Source: Ruminiclostridium cellobioparum DSM 1351 = ATCC 15832
GTDB taxonomy: Bacteria > Bacillota > Clostridia > Acetivibrionales > DSM-1351
DNA: 64,000 nt
Assembly (NCBI RefSeq): GCF_000621505.1
Contig: NZ_JHYD01000002.1
Span: 1 to 64,000 of the forward strand
Direction: 5' to 3'
In this document: positions 28,501 through 36,994 of the stretch, piece after piece
Layout of the letters: every line of letters begins with the position of its first letter
Numbering within the stretch: position 1 is the first letter of the stretch
The notes under the pieces: model-generated
Database searches by the model: none
What the model was told of the DNA's origin: nothing
What the model saw: only the letters and a program-made list of their open reading frames with translations
Made by a program: the position numbers and the translations under genes

Positions 28501-28685
28501 AGGTGGCCCCGGCTTCGAACGATCCCGGAGATGCGGTTATAGATCCCGATACTGGTATTTTAACGGCAAAGAAAGTTGGTAATGTTGTGGTGACCTGTAC
28601 GTCTGTCAATACCGATCCGGGCGGCAGACAGGCAAGTGCTCAATATACAGTAAAAATTGAGAAGAATAATGTAGATATCAACTGA
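25515..28685 (+). CDS. Large secreted protein at the end of the pilus cluster, DUF5057-like
   Basis: This 1056-residue protein has a signal peptide (about 1-36). The N-terminal part (about 40-620) resembles the uncharacterised DUF5057-type extracellular domain, with two ILEIQPSTS/VLQLLPNNN-type beginnings. A calcium-binding-like DNDGDGKYET at about residue 660 follows a DQNGDGVYKSDE segment near 266. Later come a cohesin-like beta domain (about 735-850), a prealbumin/Cna-B-like domain (about 855-940) and a Big-type Ig domain (about 955-1050, ending in GILTAKKVGNVVVTCTS). GGAGGTG precedes ATG. It is probably an adhesive surface protein linked to the pili; this is inferred from domains and position. 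Confidence 0.7.
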   Translation: MNTQSKKRRKVYCLAIAVMFVLTTFLPLTGNVAQAANPPPVKILEIQPSTSFDITSTIKASLKNELGREVEVTTMPMPLFISKAEEVNGCYDIVYIGNNNATTDKYNSNYNGNIYSRFGPQVKNNWFYAKTVAGNKEFYAGNDISDIAALKLKSFIEAGQLMIFDSGIFSSGMKDTKLYKNFINYKDNSKAYTNVQIGNTGSLSSMLIKYKNTEMKKRPTLVLTQKPVEYNGNNIAENAGLISFAMNLRNNNSAAKMSINLYIDQNGDGVYKSDEITSTYKDIGSMDNYSVNCHLPSKFTGLVPWKIEVVDDSGAKAYETGFTAVKGDEQKIRVLQLLPNNNDNSATLKLSTLSNFDNQNLLYKQGEYNIIITEMKIGDFNTNYGNQVNGNPTTLNGNYDMVIFGFEDSYTGDLSGKALNDMIAFADSDQAIMFTHDTIGFTSSETNLTKNFRDRLGMNAFATDASKPSGVTASTGLTRLANFYQNGAPRFPDTIKTSKINESNLTKYPYILGDITVSPTHLQYLRLDPEDPDIVTAFTYRNEYVYRHGSRTATLVTPVSNEDMYHEYDGLNDYYTYFKGNLTFSGTGHSFIKSLEEVKMFVNTMLKASVGANHAPSVEILGLNDGQDIANTLEKLNFSLLARDPDMDDKNLNCKVYIDNDGDGKYETSESVLTLEGANALENELARAVEMAKNVNNKVTQFKIKAVVTDQHGAQGSKEITINNKDVPVLNLGHNTVNRLVGDRADLNLTVTAQATKFSTTYSNLVLQMKLNTSAFKDIAAVGGGSVDGSGNYSRTLNSVIFNPAANIASQNGQLQFVCKTEGAFSSTAKLSYKDAQNTARTVEDPVTINVKNGTVNVELKDNFGAAIGGHEVKLQKYTGDSGTLDTGFAALTALTDETGIARFTSVPTGYYGATIVLPEGYMPVDNSNIGNNVTKKGGSQLNYENNSIVIAFPALYRVPVIKIEGKPGMDIWTKQQLTATVAPDGLYGDWQVKWQVAPASNDPGDAVIDPDTGILTAKKVGNVVVTCTSVNTDPGGRQASAQYTVKIEKNNVDIN

Positions 28686-28714
28686 TACTATTGTTATGAT
28701 CCTTCTTTGTGATC

Positions 28715-28748
28715 AGAGGGCGTACTGTTCAATACAGTGCGCTCTTTG
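28715..28748 (+). terminator. Terminator closing the pilus cluster
   Basis: AGAGGGCGTACTGT (28715-28728) pairs with ACAGTGCGCTCT (28734-28745), followed by TTTG. The T-run is short. Confidence 0.65.
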
Positions 28749-28848
28749 TAATTTGTTAAGGAAACACCTTGTGAAAATGAGATGCAATTCATATTGGCAG
28801 TATACAAGTATATTTATATAGTAGAAAAGGAAATTTATTAGTAAGAAA

Positions 28849-29186
28849 TAATTTAACCTGTTGTGCTAATTGAAATTGTGTTCTGTTTTATTGAAATCAA
28901 CTGGTAACACGAGGACAACTTCATGAAATAGGATGCACGGTTAAAAACAATTGTGATAAATTGTCGACGAAGGTAAGGCGGTTTTGACGGCAAAGCAACA
29001 GGACGCTGCTTTGAGCTTCAAATCGAGACAGGATGTCGAGTTTGAGCGACGGCAAAATCGCTTTATAATGAGGCGATACAATTTTCGTAATTGTTTTGGG
29101 TGCGTCCTATTTCATGAAGTTAGTACGGAAGTCACCAGTTGATATAAAAAAAGCAAATATAGGATAACTAGCACGATGAGTTAATT
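28849..29186. repeat. Dispersed palindromic repeat, copy B (most complete)
   Basis: The left arm 28849-28953 (AATTTAACCTGTTGTGCT ... ATCAACTGGTAAC ... CTTCATGAAATAGGA) is matched by the reverse complement of the right arm 29087-29186 (TCCTATTTCATGAAG ... CCAGTTGATAT ... AGCACGATGAG). The core (28960-29075) contains GACGGCAAAG twice and a CGAGACAGGATGTCGAG segment also found in copy A. There is no open frame. It lies between the pilus-cluster terminator and the rpsJ promoter and completes the description of the 28686-29621 gap together with the rpsJ leader. Confidence 0.75.
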
Positions 29187-29252
29187 TATGCTTCTATAAT
29201 TTAAAAGCGTTAAATTAATTCTCAGCATTATAGTTGAATTTAAAAAAAATCC

Positions 29253-29281
29253 TTGCAAAAGTGTGTAACATGTAGTAAAAT
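29253..29281 (+). promoter_or_regulatory. Promoter of the S10 ribosomal operon
   Basis: TTGCAA (29253-29258), exactly 17 bases, then TAAAAT (29276-29281). The transcript would start near 29288 and carry a leader of about 330 bases. A weaker TATAAT at about 29471 has a 19-base spacer to TTGCGT and could be a second start. Confidence 0.7.
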
Positions 29282-29289
29282 ATTGAATG

Positions 29290-29533
29290 TTGTGGCGAAG
29301 GCATACGATGACGCCGGAGATTGCTACCCAGGGAAATCCCTTTGGAACTAAAGTTCCCGGACTTGATAACAAGTTCGTAAAGAGGTAGGTAACTTCTGCT
29401 GAGAATGTCCGATTCAAGAAACCGGGCGACAAGTCACTGTACATTTTGCGTTATATATATTGCTGTGTAATATAATCGCTTTAAATGCCCAGGTTAAGTT
29501 TGTCCATTAGGATAAGAACGATCCTGGGTTTTT
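29290..29533 (+). ncRNA. Structured 5' leader with attenuator before rpsJ
   Basis: CTACC (29324-29328) can pair with GGTAG (29384-29388) around three successive hairpins: AGGG/CCCT near 29330-29341, GGAAC/GTTCC near 29344-29357 and an eight-pair ACTTG/CAAGT helix near 29358-29377. An outer CGGA/TCCG helix (29315-29318, 29408-29411) may close it. At 29488-29533, CCCAGG and CCTGGG close a hairpin with inner TTGTCC/GGATAA and five T residues. This is a junction plus intrinsic terminator, as in ribosomal-protein or metabolite-controlled leaders. The class was not recognised. Confidence 0.6.
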
Positions 29534-29621
29534 ATATAAAACGTTATGAAACACCCGGCATAGTGTACAGACAAGAACTTGTTGTACGTGACAATAATAA
29601 AACGTACGAGGAGGTTTATGT

Positions 29622-29933
29622 ATGTCAAACAAACAGAAAATACGCATCAGACTAAAGGCGTTCGATCATCAGGTGTTAGATCAGTCAGCTGAGAAGATCG
29701 TTGAAACTGCTAAGAGGACAGGAGCAAAGGTTTCAGGACCTGTGCCGCTGCCTACTGAAAAAGAGATTATTACAATCTTAAGAGCTCCGCACAAATACAA
29801 GGACTCAAGAGAGCAGTTTGAAATGAGAACTCACAAGAGATTGATCGACATTCTTTTGCCAACACCTAAGACTGTTGACGCATTGATGAGACTGGATCTT
29901 CCAGCTGGCGTAGACATAGAAATCAAACTTTAA
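29622..29933 (+). CDS. rpsJ: 30S ribosomal protein S10
   Basis: This 103-residue protein of the 30S head also serves as NusE in antitermination. The N terminus [23 protein letters not shown] and the middle stretch [35 protein letters not shown] match the family over its whole length. It is the first gene of the S10 operon. GAGGAGG precedes the ATG. Confidence 0.97.
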   Translation: MSNKQKIRIRLKAFDHQVLDQSAEKIVETAKRTGAKVSGPVPLPTEKEIITILRAPHKYKDSREQFEMRTHKRLIDILLPTPKTVDALMRLDLPAGVDIEIKL

Positions 29934-30013
29934 TATTTTCGGATATTAAGGAAGTGCTGTTGATTTCATCGGAGATCGGTTATAATCCGAGAAGCCAGGG
30001 TAAAAAAGGTCAT

Positions 30014-30088
30014 GTTCATAGCGTGTAACCGCACGCAGGGTGAATAAAAAATTCACGGTGTGTATTTCAGACACACGGAAGTATGAAC
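30014..30088 (+). promoter_or_regulatory. Four-way-junction RNA candidate between rpsJ and rplC
   Basis: GTTCATA (30014-30020) pairs with TATGAAC (30082-30088). Between them lie three back-to-back hairpins: GCGTG/CACGC (30021-30036), GTGAAT/ATTCAC (30040-30056) and GTGTGT/ACACAC (30058-30076). The closing arm ends eight bases before the rplC ribosome site AGGAGG, a position suited to translational control of L3 onwards. Confidence 0.6.
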
Positions 30089-30114
30089 CAATAACCATAG
30101 GAGGTAATTTAAAA

Positions 30115-30753
30115 ATGAAAAAGGCAATGATAGGCAAGAAGATCGGAATGACCCAGATATTTGACGAAAATGGTCTGGTAATACCAGTAACAGTTGTTGA
30201 AGCAGGCCCATTAACTGTTGTTCAAAAGAAGACAGTTGATACCGACGGATACGATGCCATAAAGGTTGGATATGAAAAGGTCCAGGAAAAGAAGCTCAGC
30301 AAACCGGCCTTAGGACAGTTTACAAAGACTAAGCTGGCTCCAATGAAACATTTGAAGGAATTCAGACTTGAAGATGTTTCAGGTTTCGAAGTTGGACAGG
30401 AAATCAAAGCTGAGGATATGTTCCAGGCTGGAGATAAAATAGACGTAAGCGGTATCTCAAAAGGTAAAGGATTCCAGGGTACCATCAAGAGATACGGACA
30501 AAAGGGCGGTATGGAAACTCACGGTTCCATGTACCATAGAAGAGTCGGTTCCATGAGTGCCAACACCAATCCTGCAAGAGTATTTAAGGGCAAGAAGCTG
30601 CCGGGCCATATGGGTTTGGACAACACTACAATTCAAAACCTTGAAGTTGTCAGAGTTGATGCTGAAAGAGGCCTTATCCTTATAAGAGGTGCTGTTCCAG
30701 GACCTAAGGGCGGATTGCTTGTTATTAAAAATACGGTTAAATCCGGTAAATAA
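30115..30753 (+). CDS. rplC: 50S ribosomal protein L3
   Basis: This 212-residue early-assembly protein reaches into the peptidyl-transferase region. It begins [20 protein letters not shown] and contains [16 protein letters not shown] and the loop [23 protein letters not shown] typical of L3. Start ATG 30115 follows TAGGAGG. The frame open from 30040 runs through the structured gap and is not coding there. Confidence 0.97.
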   Translation: MKKAMIGKKIGMTQIFDENGLVIPVTVVEAGPLTVVQKKTVDTDGYDAIKVGYEKVQEKKLSKPALGQFTKTKLAPMKHLKEFRLEDVSGFEVGQEIKAEDMFQAGDKIDVSGISKGKGFQGTIKRYGQKGGMETHGSMYHRRVGSMSANTNPARVFKGKKLPGHMGLDNTTIQNLEVVRVDAERGLILIRGAVPGPKGGLLVIKNTVKSGK

Positions 30754-30778
30754 TAACGTTGAAGGGAGGAAGTAACAC

Positions 30779-31402
30779 ATGCCAAAGGTTGATTTATATA
30801 ACATGAAAGGTGAAGTAGTTGGAGATATCCAGCTCAGCGATAATGTTTTTGGTACAGACATAAACAATGAAGCACTTCACGCTGTAGTAGTTAATCAGTT
30901 AGCAAATAAAAGACAGGGCACCCAGTCAACAAAGACCAAGAGTGAGGTTAGAGGTGGCGGAAGAAAGCCATGGAGACAAAAGGGAACCGGTCGTGCAAGA
31001 CAAGGTAGTATTCGTTCGGCTCAGTGGATCAAGGGTGGTATAGTATTGGGACCCAAGCCGCGCAGCTATAGATACACTCTTCCAAAGAAGGTTAAGCGTA
31101 TAGCGCTGAAGTCGGCATTGACTTCAAAGGTATCGGCCAATGAGATTCTGGTACTTGATAATCTGGCATTGGAAGCTATAAAGACAAAGGCAATGGTAGG
31201 AGTTCTCAACAGCCTGAAGGTTGATTCAAGTGCTTTGATAGTAATTGATTCAAAGAATGATAACATTGTTAAGTCAGCAAGAAATATTCCTGGTGTTAAG
31301 ACTGCATTTGTTAATACAATAAATGTATTTGACATATTAAAGTATGACAAATTCATAATTACCAAGGAAGCTGTTGAAAAGGTTGAGGAGGTGTACGCGT
31401 AA
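30779..31402 (+). CDS. rplD: 50S ribosomal protein L4
   Basis: This 207-residue protein lines the peptide exit tunnel with its extended loop ([34 protein letters not shown]). In other bacteria L4 autoregulates the S10 operon, which is relevant to the structured leader seen before rpsJ. GGGAGG precedes the ATG. The stop overlaps the rplW start by one base (TAATG). Confidence 0.97.
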   Translation: MPKVDLYNMKGEVVGDIQLSDNVFGTDINNEALHAVVVNQLANKRQGTQSTKTKSEVRGGGRKPWRQKGTGRARQGSIRSAQWIKGGIVLGPKPRSYRYTLPKKVKRIALKSALTSKVSANEILVLDNLALEAIKTKAMVGVLNSLKVDSSALIVIDSKNDNIVKSARNIPGVKTAFVNTINVFDILKYDKFIITKEAVEKVEEVYA

Positions 31403-31755
31403 TGAGATTACCACAAGATATAATACTAAAGCCGCATATCACTGAAAAAAGTAATATGGAGATCGCTGCTGGTAAGTACACTTTTGTTGTTGATATAAAT
31501 TCAACAAAAACCGAGATCAAAAAAGCAGTTGAAGCATTGTTTAGTGTAAAAGTACTTCAGGTTAACACTATGAAGTATGAAGGTAAAGTAAAGCGCAACG
31601 GTGTTCACGAAGGACCACGCGCCGACTGGAAAAAGGCAGTTGTTAAGATAGACACCGATCCAAAGCCGGAATCATATCTGACCAAGGGCGGTAAAGCAGT
31701 ATCCAACAACAAGAAATACAAGAGCAGTATCGAAGAATTCGGAGTTGCTCAGTAA
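31402..31755 (+). CDS. rplW: 50S ribosomal protein L23
   Basis: This 117-residue exit-tunnel-rim protein docks signal recognition particle and trigger factor. The N-terminal ILKPHITEKSNMEIAAGKYTFVVDINSTKTEIKKAVE and the later KYEGKVKRNG are characteristic. It is translationally coupled to rplD through a one-base stop/start overlap. Confidence 0.96.
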   Translation: MRLPQDIILKPHITEKSNMEIAAGKYTFVVDINSTKTEIKKAVEALFSVKVLQVNTMKYEGKVKRNGVHEGPRADWKKAVVKIDTDPKPESYLTKGGKAVSNNKKYKSSIEEFGVAQ

Positions 31756-31756
31756 T

Positions 31757-31921
31757 TAATTGACTCGTTATAACACATAAATTCAGATAAAATTCTTTCG
31801 ACTATAGAAAAATTTTATTACATTTAAGTGTTTCAACGAGGTAGGAGATAGTTGATCACTGTCTCAAAATAAAGAGGTACTCGCCACCTGTAGAGGTGGG
31901 AAAATAATTGACTCGTTATAA
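31757..31921 (+). repeat. Direct repeat pair bounding the rplW-rplB gap
   Basis: TAATTGACTCGTTATAA occurs at 31757-31773 and again at 31905-31921. The 180-base gap between the genes also has a CCACC/GGTGG hairpin near 31884-31899 and the second repeat ends just before the rplB ribosome site. The duplicated edges look like an insertion or a recent duplication. Confidence 0.55.
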
Positions 31922-31935
31922 AGGAGTGAGAAGAA

Positions 31936-32769
31936 ATGGCAGTAAAAAAGTATAGTCCTATTACCCCGGCTAGAAGGTTTATGACGTCACAGGACTTTTC
32001 CGAATTATCAAAAGTAGAACCTGAAAAGTCATTACTACAGCCTAACAGCAAAAACGGGGGAAGAAACTCATATGGTAGAATTACTGTTCGTCACCAGGGC
32101 GGCGGTAACAGACAAAAATATAGAGTTATAGATTTCAAAAGAGATAAAGACGGAATAAAAGCAAAAGTTGCTACGATCGAATACGATCCAAACAGGACTG
32201 CAAATATTGCACTTCTTAACTATGTAGATGGTGAAAAGAGATACATTCTTGCACCGGTAGGTTTAAAAGTCGGTGATATCGTAGAATCAGGTGAGTCAGC
32301 GGATATCAGATCAGGAAATGCACTTCCGCTTGCAAATATTCCTGTAGGTTCAATGATTCATAATATCGAACTCAAACCCGGCAAGGGTGGTCAGATGGTA
32401 AGAGCTGCCGGAAATGCCGCTCAGCTGATGGCTAAAGAAGGCGAATATGCGCAGGTAAGATTGCCTTCCGGTGAAGTTCGTATGGTCAGAATCAACTGTA
32501 AAGCTACTCTCGGACAGATCGGCAATATTGAACACGAAAACGTTAAGATAGGTAAAGCCGGCAGAAAGAGATGGATGGGTGTCAGACCTACAGTACGCGG
32601 TGTTGTTATGAACCCTGTTGACCATCCGCACGGTGGTGGTGAAGGTAAATCACCTATCGGCAGACCAAGCCCGGTTACTCCTTGGGGTAAACCAACTCTT
32701 GGCTATAAGACAAGAAAGAAGAAAAATAAATCAGACCAGTTTATTGTTAAGAGAAGAAATCAAAAGTAA
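31936..32769 (+). CDS. rplB: 50S ribosomal protein L2
   Basis: This 277-residue protein is needed for subunit joining and peptidyl transfer. It has the [20 protein letters not shown] segment and the strongly conserved [19 protein letters not shown] loop with the essential His. AAGGAGTGAG precedes the ATG. Length is as expected. Confidence 0.97.
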   Translation: MAVKKYSPITPARRFMTSQDFSELSKVEPEKSLLQPNSKNGGRNSYGRITVRHQGGGNRQKYRVIDFKRDKDGIKAKVATIEYDPNRTANIALLNYVDGEKRYILAPVGLKVGDIVESGESADIRSGNALPLANIPVGSMIHNIELKPGKGGQMVRAAGNAAQLMAKEGEYAQVRLPSGEVRMVRINCKATLGQIGNIEHENVKIGKAGRKRWMGVRPTVRGVVMNPVDHPHGGGEGKSPIGRPSPVTPWGKPTLGYKTRKKKNKSDQFIVKRRNQK

Positions 32770-32868
32770 TAAAAAGGACCGGGTCTTTAAAAAAGACATG
32801 GAAGTGAGAGCGGGATAACCGCTCCGCCAAATCCTTTGATATGGCGGCGAAGGGAGGATTTAAGAATA

Positions 32869-33150
32869 ATGAGTAGATCAGTAAAAAAAGGGCCTTACGT
32901 GCTTGATTCATTGCTCAAGAAGATTGAAGAAATGAATAAGGTCAATGACAAAAAGGTTATCAAAACTTGGTCAAGAGCTTCAACCATATTCCCTCAGATG
33001 GTCGGACATACAATTGCTGTTCATGACGGAAAGAAGCATGTTCCGGTTTATATAACAGAAGAAATGGTTGGCCACAAGCTTGGTGAATTCGCACCAACAA
33101 GAACATATAAGGGACACAGTGGAAATGAGAAGTCAACTTCTTTAAGATAA
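32869..33150 (+). CDS. rpsS: 30S ribosomal protein S19
   Basis: This 93-residue head protein begins [20 protein letters not shown] and contains [23 protein letters not shown] at 32852 precedes the chosen ATG. An open frame from 32836 would add eleven residues without a ribosome site. The 99-base gap before it can fold into short hairpins, such as CGCC/GGCG near 32825-32847. Confidence 0.96.
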   Translation: MSRSVKKGPYVLDSLLKKIEEMNKVNDKKVIKTWSRASTIFPQMVGHTIAVHDGKKHVPVYITEEMVGHKLGEFAPTRTYKGHSGNEKSTSLR

Positions 33151-33270
33151 AAAATGCAATTTAAAAGCAGAATTGCACGCAAGTTGCTTATAACTTACGA
33201 AGAATTTCTTCGAAATTCCTCATGACTGAAGGTTAAGTTTAGAATTAAAAACTGAAAGGAGGCTATTCAG

Positions 33271-33747
33271 TTGGAGAAAAAGGTATTGTCCAAAGAGGAG
33301 CTATTAAAAAATAAAGATCAGATTTTAGCTGAACAAAATGCAAAGCATAGAAAGTCAAATAAGCCTGCACTTCTTACCAAGAAGGAAAGAAAAGTTCTCG
33401 GAGTTGGTAAGGACGAAGGTAGAGCGGTATTAAAATATGCACGTATTTCCTCAAGAAAAGTTAAAATAGTGCTGGATTTAATTAAGAACAAAGGTATCGA
33501 TGAGGCTTATGGTGTTCTCAAGTTCACTCCTAAGGCTGCATCAGAAGTTTTGTACAAGCTTCTTAAATCAGCAGAAGCAAACGCTGTAAACAATAACGGT
33601 TTGAATCATGATGAACTGTTTGTTGCAGAAGCATTTGCAACCCAGGGACCTACATTGAAGAGAATAATGCCACGTGCACAGGGTAGAGCATTCAAAATTC
33701 AAAAAAGAACCAGTCATATAACATTGGTTGTTAAGGAAAGACAATAA
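33271..33747 (+). CDS. rplV: 50S ribosomal protein L22 with N-terminal extension
   Basis: This 158-residue protein has the L22 fold from about residue 52 on ([23 protein letters not shown]), including the tunnel-lining beta-hairpin region [20 protein letters not shown]. The first ~48 residues are a Lys/Glu-rich extension absent from the usual ~110-residue L22. The TTG at 33271 follows AAAGGAGG with good spacing, and no later start has a comparable site, so the extension seems real. Confidence 0.93.
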   Translation: MEKKVLSKEELLKNKDQILAEQNAKHRKSNKPALLTKKERKVLGVGKDEGRAVLKYARISSRKVKIVLDLIKNKGIDEAYGVLKFTPKAASEVLYKLLKSAEANAVNNNGLNHDELFVAEAFATQGPTLKRIMPRAQGRAFKIQKRTSHITLVVKERQ

Positions 33748-33766
33748 GCGAGAAGGAGGTTGGATG

Positions 33767-34435
33767 ATGGGCCAGAAAGTTAATCCACATGGATTGAGAA
33801 TTGGAATAATAAAAGATTGGGATACAAAGTGGTACGCTAATGACAAGACTTTCAGCAGTTATCTTGTTGAAGATGTCCAGATAAGAAAGTTTATCAAAAA
33901 GAAACTCTATATCTCCGGCATATCAAGAATTGAAATAGACCGTGCGGCAAACAAGGTTAAAATCAATGTAAATACTGCCAAGCCAGGTCTTGTTATCGGC
34001 AAGGGCGGCCAGGGTATTGAAGAGCTTAGAAAAGAAGTTGAAAAAATGACAGGTAAAAGTGTTCTGATCAACATTACTGAGATCAAAACTCCTGAAATGG
34101 ATGCTCAGCTTGTTGCAGAAAACATAGCTTCCCAGCTTGAAAAGCGTATTTCGTTCAGAAGAGCTATGAAGCAGGCAATGTCAAGAACCATGAAGCTTGG
34201 AGCAAAGGGTATAAAGACTTCATGCGCAGGCAGACTTGGCGGTGCTGAAATCGCAAGAACAGAGCACTATCATGAAGGAACTATTCCACTTCAGACACTT
34301 CGTGCTGACATAGATTATGGATTTGCTGAAGCAGATACAACCTATGGCAAGATCGGTGTAAAGGTATGGATATATAAAGGAGAAGTTCTTCCAGCTGTTA
34401 AAAGAGAAAAAAAAGCGGAAGGAGGAGTTAAGTAA
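33767..34435 (+). CDS. rpsC: 30S ribosomal protein S3
   Basis: This 222-residue mRNA-entry-channel protein begins [19 protein letters not shown]. It has a KH domain with [20 protein letters not shown], and C-terminal text [30 protein letters not shown]. Of two adjacent ATGs, the second (33767) has the better six-base spacing from GGAGGT. Confidence 0.97.
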   Translation: MGQKVNPHGLRIGIIKDWDTKWYANDKTFSSYLVEDVQIRKFIKKKLYISGISRIEIDRAANKVKINVNTAKPGLVIGKGGQGIEELRKEVEKMTGKSVLINITEIKTPEMDAQLVAENIASQLEKRISFRRAMKQAMSRTMKLGAKGIKTSCAGRLGGAEIARTEHYHEGTIPLQTLRADIDYGFAEADTTYGKIGVKVWIYKGEVLPAVKREKKAEGGVK

Positions 34436-34872
34436 TGTTAATGCCCAAAAGAGTAAAACGTAGAAGGGTTCACAGAGGCAGAATGACCGGTAAGGCTACA
34501 AGAGGTAACGTAGTCAGCAACGGTGAATTCGGTATTCAAGCCACCGAGCCCGCTTGGATCACAAGCAACCAGATTGAAGCTGCCAGAATAGCGATGACTC
34601 GTTTTATCAAGCGTGGCGGTAAAGTTTGGATAAAGATATTCCCAGATAAGCCGGTAACAAAGAAGCCTGCTGAAACTCGTATGGGTAGCGGTAAAGGTTC
34701 ACCTGAGTACTGGGTAGCTGTAGTTAAGCCGGGAAGAGTATTATTTGAAATTGCGGGAGTACCGGAGGAGACTGCTAGAGAGGCATTAAGACTCGCTATG
34801 CACAAGCTTCCTGTAAAATGTAAATTCGTAACCCGCGAGACAGAAATGGGTGGTGAAGCAAATGAAAGCTAG
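34435..34872 (+). CDS. rplP: 50S ribosomal protein L16
   Basis: This 145-residue protein sits near the A-site tRNA. The start [19 protein letters not shown] and the segment [25 protein letters not shown] are diagnostic. The start overlaps the rpsC stop by one base and the end overlaps rpmC by eleven bases. Confidence 0.97.
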   Translation: MLMPKRVKRRRVHRGRMTGKATRGNVVSNGEFGIQATEPAWITSNQIEAARIAMTRFIKRGGKVWIKIFPDKPVTKKPAETRMGSGKGSPEYWVAVVKPGRVLFEIAGVPEETAREALRLAMHKLPVKCKFVTRETEMGGEANES

Positions 34873-35065
34873 TGAAATCAGAGAAAAGGATATAGTTGAG
34901 TTAAACAAGGAATTGGGCGATTTAAAGTCTGAACTCTTTAAGCTTAGATTTCAGCTTGCTACAAATCAGCTTGAAAACCCAATGAAGCTGAAGGATGTTA
35001 AAAAATCCATAGCTAAGGTAAAGACCGTAATAAGGGAAAAAGAGCTTAGCGGAGCTGAAAAGTGA
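34862..35065 (+). CDS. rpmC: 50S ribosomal protein L29
   Basis: This 67-residue two-helix protein lies at the tunnel exit. It begins [19 protein letters not shown] and has [20 protein letters not shown]. The ATG lies within the end of rplP, so translation is coupled. Confidence 0.95.
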   Translation: MKASEIREKDIVELNKELGDLKSELFKLRFQLATNQLENPMKLKDVKKSIAKVKTVIREKELSGAEK

Positions 35066-35145
35066 TAGCATTTACTCTAAGCTATGAAAGACCTTAACCA
35101 TAAAAATGTGAAGAAACACCAGTGAGTACATCAATAACTTAACAT

Positions 35146-35285
35146 GTGAAAAGCCATTAAAGTGCTTTTTAAAGAGTGAGTTGAAAGTGCTGGCACTGAG
35201 GGCTTCACACAGTGAAAAGTCACTGACGTGCCTTTTCAAGAGTTAATCACAAGTGTAAACATTGTGGACTTCATAGTAGTCACAC
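35146..35285 (+). repeat. Tandem imperfect repeat in the rpmC-rpsQ gap
   Basis: Unit 1 (35146-35211) and unit 2 (35212-35285) align as GTGAAAAG(C/T)CA...GTGC.TTTT.AAGAGT...AGTG...GG(G/A)CTTCA...CACA. Each unit carries complementary AGTG/CACT-type stretches. The gap is 276 bases, much longer than is usual here. A third, weaker copy may start at about 35107. Confidence 0.55.
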
Positions 35286-35341
35286 CGTACAAGTATGTGA
35301 TGAAGGTTGGTGTAGAGTATTCGAAAAGGAGGTAATTCCAC

Positions 35342-35599
35342 TTGGTTGAAAGAGCGTTAAGAAAGACTAGAGTTGGCAAGGTTGTCAGCAATAAGATGGA
35401 CAAAACTATTGTTGTTGCTATAGAAACTAGTGTAAAGCATCCGTTATACGGAAAAATAGTAAAGAGAACTTACAAGCTTAAGGCACATGATGAAGAAAAT
35501 GTGTGTCAGATAGGCGACAAAGTAAAGGTTATGGAAACAAGACCATTGAGCAAAGAAAAGAGATGGAGACTTGTTGAAATCGTTGAAAAGGCACAATAA
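35342..35599 (+). CDS. rpsQ: 30S ribosomal protein S17
   Basis: This 85-residue OB-fold protein begins [27 protein letters not shown] and has [20 protein letters not shown], both typical. The TTG start at 35342 follows AAAGGAGG at suitable distance. Confidence 0.96.
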   Translation: MVERALRKTRVGKVVSNKMDKTIVVAIETSVKHPLYGKIVKRTYKLKAHDEENVCQIGDKVKVMETRPLSKEKRWRLVEIVEKAQ

Positions 35600-35674
35600 T
35601 TTGGCTGCCGTATCAAAGAAAAATTCAATTGGCGGGCATAGACCTGTGCAGAATTATTGGAAGGAGGTACCAGT

Positions 35675-36043
35675 ATGATTCAAGTCCAGTCTAGAATGAA
35701 AGTAGCTGATAACACTGGAGCTAAAGAACTTATGTGTATAAAGGTTCTTGGCGGTTCTTGGAGAAAGTATGCTAATATTGGAGATATAGTAGTAGCTTCT
35801 GTTAAAAATGCAACACCCGGCGGTGTTGTAAAGAAAGGTGACGTAGTAAAGTGCGTTATCGTACGCTCCAGGAAAGGCGTAAGAAGACCAGACGGTTCTT
35901 ACATCAAATTCGATGAAAACGCTGCAGTAATTATAAAAGAAGATAAGAACCCAAGAGGTACTCGTATATTTGGACCTGTTGCGAGAGAATTGAGAGATAA
36001 AGATTTCATGAAGATTCTTTCTCTTGCACCAGAAGTATTGTAA
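35675..36043 (+). CDS. rplN: 50S ribosomal protein L14
   Basis: This 122-residue intersubunit-bridge protein begins [20 protein letters not shown] and contains [31 protein letters not shown] at 35661 precedes the ATG at 35675; the upstream in-frame ATG at 35657 has no ribosome site. Confidence 0.97.
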   Translation: MIQVQSRMKVADNTGAKELMCIKVLGGSWRKYANIGDIVVASVKNATPGGVVKKGDVVKCVIVRSRKGVRRPDGSYIKFDENAAVIIKEDKNPRGTRIFGPVARELRDKDFMKILSLAPEVL

Positions 36044-36061
36044 GGAAGGAGGCGGCTTAAT

Positions 36062-36409
36062 TTGGCAAACAAAGTTCATGTAAAAAAGGAAGATACGGTT
36101 CTTGTGCTTTCAGGTAAAGATAAAGGCAAGAAGGGCAAGGTATTAAGCGTAAATCCTTCTACTAATCAAGTACTTGTTGAAGGCGTAAATATGTCAACAA
36201 AGCACAAAAAACCAAGAGGCAGATATCAGCAGGGTGGAATCATACATCAGGAATCACCTGTTAACGGTTCAAACGTTATGCTGGTTTGTGACAAATGTGG
36301 CAAGCCTACAAAGGTGGCCAGGAAGATTCTTGATAATGGACAGAAGGCTAGAACTTGCAAAAAGTGTGACGAAATAATTGATGTTATCCTAGAAAAGAAA
36401 GAAGTATAA
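36062..36409 (+). CDS. rplX: 50S ribosomal protein L24, zinc-ribbon form
   Basis: This 115-residue assembly initiator has the KOW segment [22 protein letters not shown]. The C-terminal part has two CxxC pairs (CDKC and CKKC), which suggest a zinc site as in several clostridial L24 proteins. The start is TTG, with GGAGG 9 bases upstream. Confidence 0.95.
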   Translation: MANKVHVKKEDTVLVLSGKDKGKKGKVLSVNPSTNQVLVEGVNMSTKHKKPRGRYQQGGIIHQESPVNGSNVMLVCDKCGKPTKVARKILDNGQKARTCKKCDEIIDVILEKKEV

Positions 36410-36436
36410 AAGCTTGACTGAAAGGAGGTATTGTGG

Positions 36437-36979
36437 ATGGCAAGGTTGAAAGAAAAATATTTAAAAGAAGCAGCTCCTGCTTTGCATGCAAAGTTTAAAT
36501 ATAGCAGCAACATGCAGATTCCTAAGATTGAAAAAGTCGTTCTTAACATGGGAGTTGGAGAAGTCAAAGACAATCCAAAAGCTATGGATTCTGCAGTTAG
36601 CGATATGACGCTGATTACTGGACAAAGGCCTATTGTTACAAAAGCTAAGAAATCAGTAGCGGCATTTAAATTGAGACAGGGAATGAATATCGGTTGTAAG
36701 GTAACATTAAGAGGCGAAAGAATGTATGAATTCGTTGATAAACTCTTTAATGTAGCCCTTCCAAGAGTAAGAGACTTCAGAGGCGTATCCAACAACTCAT
36801 TTGACGGCAGAGGAAACTACTCCCTGGGTGTCAAGGATCAGTTGATATTCCCTGAAATCGAATATGACAAGATTGACAAGCTGAGAGGTATGGATATAGT
36901 TTTTGTAACTACGGCTAAAAGTGATGAAGAGGCTAAAGAGCTCCTGAAATTACTTGGTATGCCATTCAGCCAGAACTAA
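36437..36979 (+). CDS. rplE: 50S ribosomal protein L5
   Basis: This 180-residue protein contacts 5S rRNA and P-site tRNA. It has [40 protein letters not shown] and [11 protein letters not shown]-like text at the end ([19 protein letters not shown]). The ATG at 36437 follows AAAGGAGG. Confidence 0.97.
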   Translation: MARLKEKYLKEAAPALHAKFKYSSNMQIPKIEKVVLNMGVGEVKDNPKAMDSAVSDMTLITGQRPIVTKAKKSVAAFKLRQGMNIGCKVTLRGERMYEFVDKLFNVALPRVRDFRGVSNNSFDGRGNYSLGVKDQLIFPEIEYDKIDKLRGMDIVFVTTAKSDEEAKELLKLLGMPFSQN

Positions 36980-36994
36980 GGAGGGATTGAAGGC

